64,000 nucleotides of DNA, taken from Amanita rubescens (Eukaryota > Basidiomycota > Agaricomycetes > Agaricales > Amanitaceae). The DNA lies in assembly GCA_015039365.1 (NCBI GenBank), contig WION01000181.1:44953-108952 (forward strand). The letters run 5' to 3'. The position numbers were made by a program, and so were the translations under genes. The notes below the pieces were generated by a model. That model was not told the origin of the DNA. It made no database searches and was given only the letters and a program-made list of their open reading frames with translations. Positions 40,401 to 50,677 of the stretch are shown here, one piece after another (positions within the stretch are counted from its first letter, which is position 1; every line of letters begins with the position of its first letter).

Positions 40401-42540
40401 TTCTTATTTAGTTTTCGGCGGGCGCTGCGTGGTAATGTTTTCGCCATTTCTCGTATGACGGCGATTCTCTGGTCTTCGTCGTTTTCACTGTCAGGTTCTT
40501 CACTTGACGAGCCACTGTCGTTTTCATTGCTATCCGCATCCAGTGCTCTGATTCTTTTTCCTTTTCCTTTCCCTTTGTTGCGGTGTAACGGATGGAATCC
40601 TGTTACAGTGTGCAGCATGCTCTGAAGCCTTCTGAAGATGTCCTCCGCCATCCACCTTCGATCCGCTTTCCGTCCGCTTCCGTCCGCTTTCGATCCGCTT
40701 CGCTCCGACGCGCGGGAATTCGTCGGAGTACGTCGGATGCGCGGGAATATGTCGGATTATGTCGGACCACAAGCGCATGGTAAGCGCATGGTAGTTACTA
40801 TAAGTACATGTCACATGTAGTCGTATACATCAGCTACGAACGAGAATCGGAGTTCCCTTCCCCTCAGATCAGCCTTAGCTTAAGTCTGTGCACTATTGTG
40901 CATGGCACCTGCAGTGCTGGGTACAACCCAGAGCACATTGCAGTGTTTCAGCGGTTATTGTTTCGACCGCGTAGTTTTCCTCGAAATTGTCCTCTAGGGG
41001 CTGCCCTTCCTCGTGAATTCCCAAGGTTTTGTCGTTTCTTTTTGGGACTAGGGCAGTCCGAGATCAAATGTCCTGTTTTTCCACATCCATAGCATACAGC
41101 AGTTTTTACCCAATCCATGGAGGTTTCTGCAATCTGCATTCGTCGTGCTTGTTGGTTTAATTCTAATATGGCCTCGTCGACTTCCATTTTATCATCAAAT
41201 TCTTTAACTTGGCCAAAAGTGGAGAATAGAGTGTTCGCCACTTCTATGTCAAGGATACGAGTTCGTAATGATTTATAGGTTGTCGGGGCACCTCCTAGTC
41301 GTAGTTTTTCTCACAATGTGTTTGGTAATCCCAAAACTAGGAGATGACATTTCGTCGTATCGTCAGTGATTTTGGCTAAATTGATATCTCGATCGACGCG
41401 CGCAATATATTGATTAATTGATTGCTTTGAGAGTTTTCTCCATGTGAGTAATCTGTGCATGGCTAGTCCTGCTTCGTCTACCTGTCCCCAATCTTCTTTC
41501 AGTTCTTTAATAAAAGCGTCATAGTTGGCGTATTTTGTCGTTTCGGCGTCATATTCAGTTATTTTGTTGTCGCGCCATTGTTGAGCGTTGCCATCAATAT
41601 GATACATAATGAACTGTATCTTATCTTGGGCGTCCGTCATTTTATTCATTTTCATGAATAATTCGGCTTTCGCTATGAACGGATTGAGATATTTTCGATC
41701 TCCTTCGAACGGTTTAGGAGGTTTGATCTTTGGTAGATCTGACCTTGGTTCGGTCCGGGGTCCTGATCCACTCATATCTCGTTCTTTTCCTTTTCTAGAA
41801 GGAAATGGGTTGATTGGTGGGGCAAACAAGTATGGAAATACGACGGGGGGTGATGGTGCGGGTCGTGTAGCTTCGAGTTTTGATTCGGTCGCAAGGGATA
41901 AGGAAGCGATGAGTTGAGCTGAGGTTTCGTCTTCAACTCGTTGTTCTACTGTGGGTATAACAACGTCTTCGGTTCCAGGTGCGTATTCAAGTTTATCCTG
42001 GGATTCTTCTTCTTTCTCTTGTTCAGAGAAGGAATCTTTATTGTCTTCTTTATCAGACTCTCCTGACGGTTCAGCGCTTTCTCTGTAATGAACGTGTGGT
42101 GATGCAATGGGAGTTTCTTGGCTAGTGGTTAATGTTTCTGGTTCGTTTGCTTTCTTCCAACGTTGTAGCGCAGTTCGTGTTAACTCCTCTTTTCCTCCTA
42201 TGAAGGGTTCTCCTTCGAAGTATTCGTCTCTAATATAGTACGGTTCTTCTCCTGTTTCCGATTCAGTGGTGTACCAACGTTTACTTCCTTCGTGAAAGGC
42301 AAGTTTGCGTTCGTTTAGATATAATCCTCCTTCGAACGGGAAGGATTGATTTGGTGGTCTTCCAAGTTTTTGTTTTACCCAAAACTGATGACCTGGTACG
42401 GGTTTTCCTGAAGCGGTATAACACCAGCCGTTTTCTCGTTTATCCCAATGAATGGAATATTCGTCGAGATAATAGAGATGGTCAAGGGGGTTTTGTTTGG
42501 CGTTATTCGGAGGGGTACTTTTAGATTGTCGTGGAGCAAT
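40391..42540 (-). CDS. Element A Gag with CCHC zinc knuckle
   Basis: An open frame from about 42564 down to TAG at 40391-40393, crossing a TGA at 41311-41313 and solo LTR E (40584-40950). The first 250 or so codons are acidic, Pro/Ser/Glu-rich, and contain no ATG; the first in-frame ATG is at 41775. The central capsid-like part reads PKPFEGDRKYLNPFIAKAEL, HIDGNAQQWRDNKI and KELKEDWG, followed by a CCHC knuckle CYGCGKTGHLISDC (about 41100) and an Arg/Gly-rich end (GRAAPRGQFRGKLRGRNNNR). After E the frame continues NKGKGKGKRIRALDADSNEN to RKLNKKGF and stops right after a slippery sequence. Confidence 0.85.
40394..40400 (-). promoter_or_regulatory. Probable -1 ribosomal frameshift site of element A
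   Basis: In element sense the heptamer G-GGT-TTT sits in the Gag frame immediately before the Gag TAG (AAG GGT TTT TAG). A -1 slip continues as TTA GAA CAA GAC into the pol frame, which is open up to the protease. The heptamer fits X-XXY-YYZ. No downstream pseudoknot was examined. Confidence 0.7.
40584..40950 (+). mobile_element. Element E: solo LTR of the B family inside gag, TSD GCGG
   Basis: 367 bp, TGTAACGG to GTGTTTCA, flanked by GCGG at 40580-40583 and 40951-40954. It is nearly identical to the element B LTRs but differs at several sites between about 40620 and 40700. Excision with one GCGG rejoins the Gag frame. Confidence 0.88.
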
Positions 42541-42588
42541 GGTGAATGACGGGAGGTGAGAGCGTTAAAGCTATCGTGCTCGGAGAGG

Positions 42589-42600
42589 AGTCTAGTTTTA
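42589..42600 (-). other. Self-priming primer-binding site of element A
   Basis: In element sense TAAAACTAGACT lies one base after the 5' LTR. It is an exact reverse complement of AGTCTAGTTTTA at 42766-42755 in the LTR, which would be the 5' end of the transcript. No tRNA-like TGG start is present. This matches the Tf1/sushi type of self-priming. Confidence 0.7.
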
Positions 42601-42601
42601 T

Positions 42602-43023
42602 TGTTACGTTTGTTCGTTCACTGATAAGTAAAACCTATCAGGTACCGTGGGTTCCTCAAGGGAATTCCGGCACTTAAGAACGTTCAAAGAATAAGAGTGT
42701 TATCGGATAAGTCCTCAAGGGAGCTTAGACGATAACGAGACAGATTTTGACTGTTAAAACTAGACTGAGGTCTAGTCGTATATTTGCGTGATTTATATAG
42801 TACAGAGTACATACGCAAATATGGTAAGTATATATGCATGTGATAATGAAAACGGTTGCATGTGATAATGAAACGGTTAACATGTGAAAACGAACATACA
42901 TGTGATAAAGGTAATTGGCATATGATAAACGATGAATGTTCCGGAAGGAACGCATATGCAAATAACGGCATAGGAGGGATGATAAGATAAGAAAAAGACA
43001 GGCCATGACGTACGTTTGTAACA
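42602..43023 (-). repeat. Element A LTR (5' LTR in element sense)
   Basis: 422 bp, TG...CA. In element sense it carries U3 of about 257 nt, a TATA box, and a predicted transcript start at 42766. Confidence 0.93.
42792..42799 (-). promoter_or_regulatory. TATA box of element A LTR
   Basis: TATATAAA in element sense begins 33 nt upstream of AGTCTAGTTTTA, the segment inferred from the self-priming match to be the transcript 5' end. Confidence 0.6.
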
Positions 43024-45722
43024 AAGGTGGGATGAGGCAGAGAAGCTTGACATGGATGTAATGAATGCATTCAAAACAAAGTTTGGATCAGACCACCCAT
43101 CCACTCTCACCAGCATGGCCAATTTGGCATCAGCATACAGGAATCAGGGAAGGTGGGATGAGGCAGAGAAGCTTGACATGGATGTGATGAGTGCAAGAAA
43201 AACAAAGTTTGGATCAGACCACCCACTCACTCTCACCAGTATGGCCAACTTTGCATCAACATATGGGAATCAGGGAAGATGGGATGAGGCAGAGAAGCTT
43301 CAGATAGATGTCATGAATGCAAGAAAAATAAAACTTGGATCAGACCACCCAGACACTCTCACCACCATGTCCAATCTTGCATCAACATATGGGCAACAAG
43401 GAAGGTGGTATGAGGCAGAGAAGCTTCAGATGGATGTGATGAATGCAAGAAAAACAAAGCTTGGATCAGACCACCCAGACACTTTCACCAGCATGGCCAA
43501 TTTGGCATCAACATACAGGAATCAGGGAAGGTGGGATGAGGCAGAGAAGCTTGAGATTGAGGTTATGAATGCAAGAAAAACAAAGCTTGGATCAGACCAC
43601 CCAGACACTCTTGCCAGCATGGCTGATTTGGCATTAACATACTGGAATCAGGGAAAGTGGAATGAGGCAGAGAAGCTTCAGATGGATGCAATGAATGTGT
43701 GCACAACAAAGCTTGGATCAGACCACCCAGACACTCTATCCACCATGTCCAATTTGGCATTAACATACAGGGATCAGGGAAGGTGGGATGAGGCAGAGAA
43801 GCTTGACATGGATGTGATGAATGCATTCAAAACAAAGTTTGGATCAGACCACCCAGACACTCTCACCAGTATGTCCAATTTGGCATCAACATACTTGAAT
43901 CAGGGAAGGTGGGATGAGGCAGAGAAGCTTGACATGGATGTGATGAATGCATTTAAAACAAAGTTTGGATTGGACCACCCATCCACTCTCACCAGCATGG
44001 CCAATTTGGCATCAACATACAGGGATCAGGAAAAGTGGGATGAGGCAGAGAAGCTTGAGATGGATGTGATGAATGCAAGAAAAACAAAGCTTGGATCAGA
44101 CCACCCATTCACTCTCACCAGTATGGCCAATTTGGCATCAACATATGGGAATCAGCAAAGGTGGGATGAGGCAGAGAAGCTTCAGATAGGTGTCATGAGT
44201 GCAAGAAAAACAAACCTTGGATCAGACCACCCACTCACTCTCACTAGCATGGTCAATTTGGCTTCAACTTACTGGAATCAAGGAAGATGGGATGAGGCAG
44301 AGAAGCTTCAGATGGATGTGATAAGTGCAAGGAAAACAAAGCTTGGACCAGACCACCCAGACACTCTCACCAGCATGGCCAATTTGGCATCAACATACTC
44401 AAATCAGGGAAGGTGGGATGAGGCAGAGAAATTTCAGATGGATGTGATGAATGCATTCAAAACAAAGTTTGGATCAGACCACCCATCCACTTTCACCAGC
44501 ATGGCTAATTTGGCATTAACATATAGGAATCAGAGGAGGTGGGATGAGGCAGAGAAACTTGAAATGGAGGTGATGAATGCAAGCAAGACAGAGCTTGGAT
44601 CAGACCACCCAGACACTCTCACCAGTATGGCCAATTTGGCATTAATACACTGGAATCAGGGAAGGTGGGATGAGGCAGAGATGCTTGAGGTGGAGGTGAT
44701 GAATTCAAGAAAAGCAGAGCTTGGATCAGACCACCCAGACACTCTCACAAGTATGGCCAATTTGGGATTAATATACTGGAATCAGGGAAGATGGGATGAG
44801 GCAGAGATACTTGAGATGGAGGTGATGAATGCAAGAAAAACAAAGCTTGGATCAGACCACCCAGATACTCTCACCAGCATGGCTGATTTGGCATCAACAT
44901 ACAGCAATCAGGGAAGGTGGGATGAGGCAGAGAAGCTTCAGATGGATGTGATGAATGCAAGAAAAACAAAGCTTGGATCAGACCACCCAGACACTCTCAC
45001 CAGCATGGTTGATTTGGCATCAACATACTTGAATCAGGGAAGGTGGGATGAGGCAGAGAAGCTTCAGATGGATGTGGTGGATGCAAGTAAAGCAAAGCTT
45101 GAGTCCAACCACCCAGACACTCTCACCAACATATCCAACTTGGGGGAAACATCTGGAAATGAAGGAAATTTGAATCATGAGGTCACAGAGAAACTGGAGT
45201 TGGATGTGATAAATGCCACTAGAGTGAAGCCTGAATTGGGCTATCTGGGTGCAACTCTCACTAGTATCACCAACCAACCCCCTTCTAATCAAGTCCTTCA
45301 TCCAGTTCAGCAAAATCATCACCAACTGGTGAATTAAGCAAACTGACCTTGCATTTATATCTAATCACCTCTTTTAGTCAAAGCACCTTGACCAGCTAGA
45401 AATCCAACAAGCAGAAGAGCAAGAGGCTATAGTAGGTGACATGCACATTTACTTAATTTTCATACTAGATCTGGATTTTATATAGATCTCCAGTAAACAT
45501 GACCATTTCAGAGAGGTCCCACATCTGGTGCAGGACTCAGAGCAGAGTGAAGATGTGCCCATGGTATTCTACCACTGCACCTCAACTCCCACTTTACATC
45601 TAACCTGTTCTTTGATGTAGCCTTCCAGTTCTGGTGGACAACAACTTGAGCACATTGCAATGCAGCCTGAGAATAAATTTATCAAGGGACTGAAAGACAT
45701 ATGGAGAAAACTGAAGTGTTGA
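43024..45722 (+). CDS. NLR gene, 3' part: TPR array and C-terminus
   Basis: Resumes the TPR frame of the 5' part at AAGGT|GGGATGAGG, giving GRWDEAEKL. Seventeen further 42-residue units (126 bp each) follow, with a decayed last one, to about 45240. Variation is concentrated at a few positions (the residues after TY, the residue after HP, and the three residues before KTK), while the rest is almost identical even at DNA level. An early stop at 45335-45337 can be avoided by three introns (45329-45377, 45432-45485, 45564-45620), all phase 0, adding SKHLDQLEIQQAEEQEAI, ISSKHDHFREVPHLVQDSEQ and a final exon ending KFIKGLKDIWRKLKC at 45722. Separated from its promoter and NB-ARC domain, this part is probably silent. 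Confidence 0.8.
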
Positions 45723-46580
45723 GTATGCCCAACTTCACAGTGTATCATATACATATCTGGAAATGCTTAGTCCATTAGCAAGTGTACAACTTATTTTCAA
45801 CTATGCCTCTTGAAATTACCCTTAAATAATGTGTTACCAATGTCGGAGATTTACCAATCCTTGGTTTCATCTATGAATTTAAGGTAAATTTGAGTTTTGC
45901 CAATGCCTCCCATACCATGCAAGTGAAATAACTTTCTTGTGGAGGATTCATGAATCACCATCAGCAGAAATTAGAAAATATATTTGTTAACATCTGTCTC
46001 TCCTTCAGCTTCCATAGCCTGGGGCCTCCCTACCAACAAAAAGAGAAGTGGGACTTGGAATCTGAGGTAAAGGTGGAACATCATCAATAGTGTTCAACAC
46101 GGGTACAGCATACCCGTATGGGTATGACAATACGGGTAGGCCGGGTAGAGGTCAGGGTTGCAATCTTGGTAACCCGCATCTACCCCTTACCCGTACCCAT
46201 CAACAGTTGGCACTCCATGATAAATCTACATGTTATTCACATTTACATATACATGATCATACAGCTGCAGTAATAGAATTGACACACATCATAATCCCTC
46301 TGAATTTCAGTGATTGCCGCGAATGATAGTATTCAAGTTGGAGCTGTGGAGGAAACAGGAGATATCGTTGGCAGTTGCCCATGACCGTGACGGTCAAAAA
46401 GGCCAGGATGTCACGTATCATGCGTCACGCTAACCGAGGGACAAAGCGGGTAGTCTCAGGTAATAATGGAGGCTGTGCCGGGGCAACGCTGAGCCACAGG
46501 TCGAATCCGGATTGGTCAGATCCGATGCGTCATACGTGCACATAATACTCAACTTCCACGAGCCTATCCTTTCTCTTCTC
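45723..46580. other. Intergenic, AT-rich, with TACCCGT-type repeats
   Basis: About 860 bp between the NLR and KGD1. AT-rich to about 46080, then a segment at 46095-46200 in which ACCCGTA/TACGGGT motifs recur in both orientations, giving potential hairpins and looking like a degenerate transposon or satellite scrap. After about 46320 the GC content rises towards KGD1. No gene recognised. Confidence 0.4.
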
Positions 46581-49500
46581 ATGTTCTCCAAGCAAGTATG
46601 GCGACGCATTCCAGTCGCCGTCTCTCGCTACCCCTGCCTTTCGCGCGCTTTGCCTGCCACGGGCTTATGTAGGCCTATGCGTGCGTTGGCTACGGCCAGC
46701 GGCCCATCACCTAATGACCCGTTTGCGTCCGGCACGAATGCATACTACATCGATGAGATGTACAGGCTCTGGAGGCAAGACCCGAAGGTGGTCCATCCCT
46801 CGTGGAACATCTACTTTTCTGGCATGGACAAGGGTCTCTCCAGCCCGCAGTCCTTCCAACCACCTCCCACCACTCATCTCCCTCACCCCGCGGATGGTGC
46901 TCCTGCTCTTCACCCGGTCGGCGGGGCAGAGTTGGACCTACATCTCAAGGTATGTCAAGCGGATATCGTCTCTTTTGCTGAACAACTGAGCAGAATTTGA
47001 CAGGTCCAACTACTAGTTCGTGCGTACCAAGTACGAGGTCATCACCTTGCTGATCTCGATCCTCTTGGAATTCTTGACACCGATCTTGCGGACGTTCGCC
47101 CTCCTGAGCTTGAGCTCAGCCGTTATGGATTCACTGAGCGCGACCTTGACAGAGACATAACGCTTGGCCCAGGCATCCTTCCTCATTTCGCTACGGAAGA
47201 CAATAAGTCGATGAAACTACGTGATATTATTGCACTCCTAAAACGAATCTATTGTAAGCACTCCCTCCCGTCTCGGGTTACCCTTGTTCCCCACATGACC
47301 GTTAGGCGGCGCCGTTGGCATCCAGTATGTTCACATTCCCATCAAGGAAGAGTGTGATTGGATTAGAGAACGCATCGAAGCTCCTAAGCCTTGGAATTAT
47401 ACCGTAGATGAAAAACGTATGATCCTCGACCGCCTCATCTGGTCCGAATCCTTCGAAAAATTCATTGCCAACAAATTTCCGAACGAGAAGCGCTTCGGTC
47501 TCGAGGGCTGTGAGGCTCTCATTCCTGGTATGAAGGCCTTGATCGATCGTTCCGTTGATCACGGTGTCAAGCATGTTACTATTGGCATGCCACACCGTGG
47601 TCGTCTGAACGTTTTGGCCAATGTGATTCGGAAACCCATTGAAGCCATTTTGAACGAATTTGCTGGTGACATTGATTCGGATTCGCCTGCTGGCGATGTC
47701 AAGTACCATCTTGGCGCCAACTATGTCCGTCCCACTCCTTCCGGGAAAAAAGTCTCGCTTTCCCTTGTTGCCAATCCTTCCCATCTAGAAGCCGCAGACC
47801 CCGTCGTTCTTGGAAAGACCCGTGCAATTCAACAACTCGAAAACGACGAAACTGCTCATAACACTGCCATGTCTGTGCTTTTGCATGGTGATGCAGCATT
47901 CGCTGGTCAAGGTGTTGTGTACGAAACTCTTGGTTTCTCTGATCTTCCTTGCTTCGGTGTTGGCGGTACCATCCATCTCATCATTAACAACCAAATAGGT
48001 TTCACCACCGATCCCCGCTTCTCCCGTTCGACACCTTACCCGTCTGACATTGCCAAGGCCATTGACGCACCCATCTTCCACGTCAACGGAGACCACGTGG
48101 AGGCTGTCAACTTTGTGTGTCAACTCGCCGCTGACTATCGTGCCAAATGGAAGAAAGATGTCGTTGTTGACATAGTGTGCTACCGTCGCCACGGCCACAA
48201 TGAGACGGACCAGCCAAGCTTCACCCAGCCAAGGATGTATGCAGCCATTGCAAAGCAGCCTACGCCACTCACTAAATACACCAAGTTCTTGGTGAAGCGC
48301 GGTACATTCACTGAGAAGGATATCGAAGAGCACAAAAAATGGGTCTGGGGCATGATGGAGAAGGCCGCGGAGGCTGCAAAGGACTACGTCCCCACGAGCA
48401 AGGAGTGGCTATCGGCTTCTTGGCCTGGTTTCCCCTCGCCGAAACAGCTCGCCGAGCAAACGTTGCCTACCCGAAAGACCGGCTGCGATCTCGACACTCT
48501 TAAACGCGTTGGAAGAGCCATCTCATCTTGGCCTTCAGGCTTCAACGTCCACAAGAACCTTGCTCGGATTATACACTCACGTGGCAAGACAATTGAAGAG
48601 GGCAACAACATTGATTGGTCCACAGCCGAAGCGCTTGCATTTGGTTCACTTGCCCTAGAAAAGATCCACGTCCGCGTATCTGGTCAGGATGTAGAACGTG
48701 GAACATTCTCCCAACGACACGCCGTCCTCCACGACCAGGTTACTGAATCTCAATTCATACCTGTAAATCATCTGGGTTCCGACCAGGCCCAGTTCGTCGT
48801 GTGTAACTCATCATTATCTGAGTATGGTGGACTTGGGTTCGAACTTGGTTATTCCCTCGTTTCTCCCGACTCGTTGACGATCTGGGAAGCTCAATTTGGT
48901 GACTTTGCGAACAACGCGCAATGTATTATCGATCAGTTCATTGCTTCCGGCGAGCGCAAATGGTTGCAACGATCTGGGTTGGTGGTCAACCTTCCCCACG
49001 GATATGATGGTCAGGGACCCGAGCACTCGAGCGGGCGGTTAGAGAGGTTCTTGCAGCTCTGTGACGATCATCCAAACATTTTCCCATCGCCGGAGAAGGT
49101 TGAAAGACAACACCAGGACTGCAATTGGCAGGTCGTGTATCCTTCGTAAGTATCGTTATTTTTGGTTTGTTCGTAGATGTATGCTGAATGCGGTTGGGCA
49201 TTGCACAGGACTCCTGCGAACTACGTGTGTTTTCCGTTCGTTCTTACAGAACCTTATGCTGACCCCATTCGCAGTTCCATGTCCTCCGTCGCCAGATCCA
49301 TCGCGATTTCCGGAAACCTCTGATTCTGTTCTTCTCCAAAGCGCTCCTGCGCCACCCCAAAGCACGTTCAGAACTTGATGAAATGACCGGAGAGACCCAT
49401 TTCCAACGGTATCTACCTGAGCCACACCCTGAAGAAGCGTTGGTACCTCCTGAGGAGATCAAGAGACATATTCTCTGCACTGGACAAGTGTACTACACTT

Positions 49501-49947
49501 TGATAGCGGAACGGGAGGCACGTGGTATTAAGGATATAGCCATTAGCAGGCTTGAACAGATTTCGCCCTTCCCCTACGATCTGGTTAGTTGTTTCAATCT
49601 ACATCTTTGTATTCGGTGGCTGATGCGGTGCCTTGACAGATCACACCACACTTGGACAAGTATCCTAACGCGACTTCGGTCTGGTGTCAAGAGGAACCGC
49701 TGAATATGGGTGCATGGAGCTATGTTGGACCTAGGATCTACACCGCTAGCGCACAGACGCAGCACCACAAGGGCAAGTATCCCAGGTACGCTGGACGGGA
49801 TCCGACAAGTTCGGTTGCGACAGGTAGCAAGGTGCGTTTGTAGCATTTCCCTTTGCGTTGCAGGAGCTGACGATACCCTTGCAGACGCAACACAAGAAAG
49901 AGGTTGAAATGCTTTTCAATGAGGCATTTGGTGTTTCCTCATCGTAA
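46581..49947 (+). CDS. KGD1: 2-oxoglutarate dehydrogenase E1 component, mitochondrial
   Basis: The thiamine-diphosphate-dependent E1 of the 2-oxoglutarate dehydrogenase complex decarboxylates 2-oxoglutarate in the TCA cycle. The start at 46581 gives an Arg-rich presequence ([18 protein letters not shown]). Then come [73 protein letters not shown] (ThDP region), [68 protein letters not shown], the transketolase-like pyrimidine domain ([50 protein letters not shown]), and the C-terminal domain to NEAFGVSSS. Seven exons, including a 16-nt microexon at 49209-49224, give an uninterrupted frame. Stop at 49945-49947. Confidence 0.95.
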
Positions 49948-50677
49948 ATGCACTTAGAAGCATACATATATCTGCATCAAAAAACACTAGTTTGTCATTG
50001 TGCCTTGACTGGATGCATCATTCACAACACATATGGTACATCGTTTACAGCTATGCGTGCGTTCCTATGGTTTCTTTATATTACATTGTCTGTAAAAAGA
50101 TTATAATTATAATTTGGTTTTGGTGAATCTGGCTATAAGGTGCACGACGGGATTGACGTGATCCACAATAGCATATGTCTCCATTCGACTTCTCGGCTGG
50201 ACCCTCATTACAATCTACAGCTTCCTTCAAAGTACTTCTTCCAACGTCTTCGATGCATGGTTTCTGGCCACGAACATCCTAGCGCGGGTGATGTTCTAGC
50301 TCGTCTCACTAAGACTTACACCGCGCCTACGGATCTCAGCTAAAATTTGGCCGACCTAGTTGTGTGAAAAATCGGGTGGTAGCTGAGGGCTTGGGGTGCA
50401 GGATCGTTCCGAAAGCCATGATGAAGGGAAATTTGCGTCCGTGCGAGAGTACTACCAAGTTTCCATAAGTTATTTAGCGGTATGATGTTGTGTGATGTAA
50501 AACTGTAGGGGTTCTTGGGTATAGGTACTGTCGTGAATGGTTCCGGTTCACGTCATGTTGGCAGCGTTGCGCAGGCACTAGAACTTGAAATAAACTGGAC
50601 CAACGCGACACGCGGGAGTCTCCGCGTCGTTCTTGACAGTGAGTAAGGTCCTGACCAACACCTTGCTGGGGACACAA
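49948..50677. other. Intergenic between KGD1 and COX23
   Basis: 730 bp without a recognisable gene. A plus-strand open stretch at 50140-50343 has no motif and no intron context. An AT-rich part (49960-50120) is the likely KGD1 3' UTR and terminator area. Confidence 0.4.

Larger units (their letters stand above)
31205..43028 (-). mobile_element. Chromodomain Ty3/Gypsy retrotransposon (element A), with 5-bp TSD
   Basis: The element proper is 31210-43023, transcribed on the minus strand. AAGGT flanks it at 31205-31209 and 43024-43028. It has LTRs of 425 and 422 bp with TG...CA ends, a gag frame with a CCHC knuckle, pol with PR-RT-RNaseH-IN-chromodomain order (Metaviridae order, RT before IN), and an extra ORF after pol. 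Removing four later LTR insertions (B with C inside it, D, and E) rejoins every frame with one copy of each 4-bp duplication. Two in-frame stops remain (41311-41313 in gag, 38832-38834 between RT and RNaseH), so this copy is probably unable to move on its own. The insertion disrupts the NLR gene. Confidence 0.95.

Noticed and set aside
43563..45325. Minus-strand ORFs with repeated CQASLPHPTF-like text
   Set aside because: Antisense shadows of the TPR repeat array.
50140..50343. 67-codon ORF between KGD1 and COX23
   Set aside because: No ATG-supported model, no motif, no intron support.
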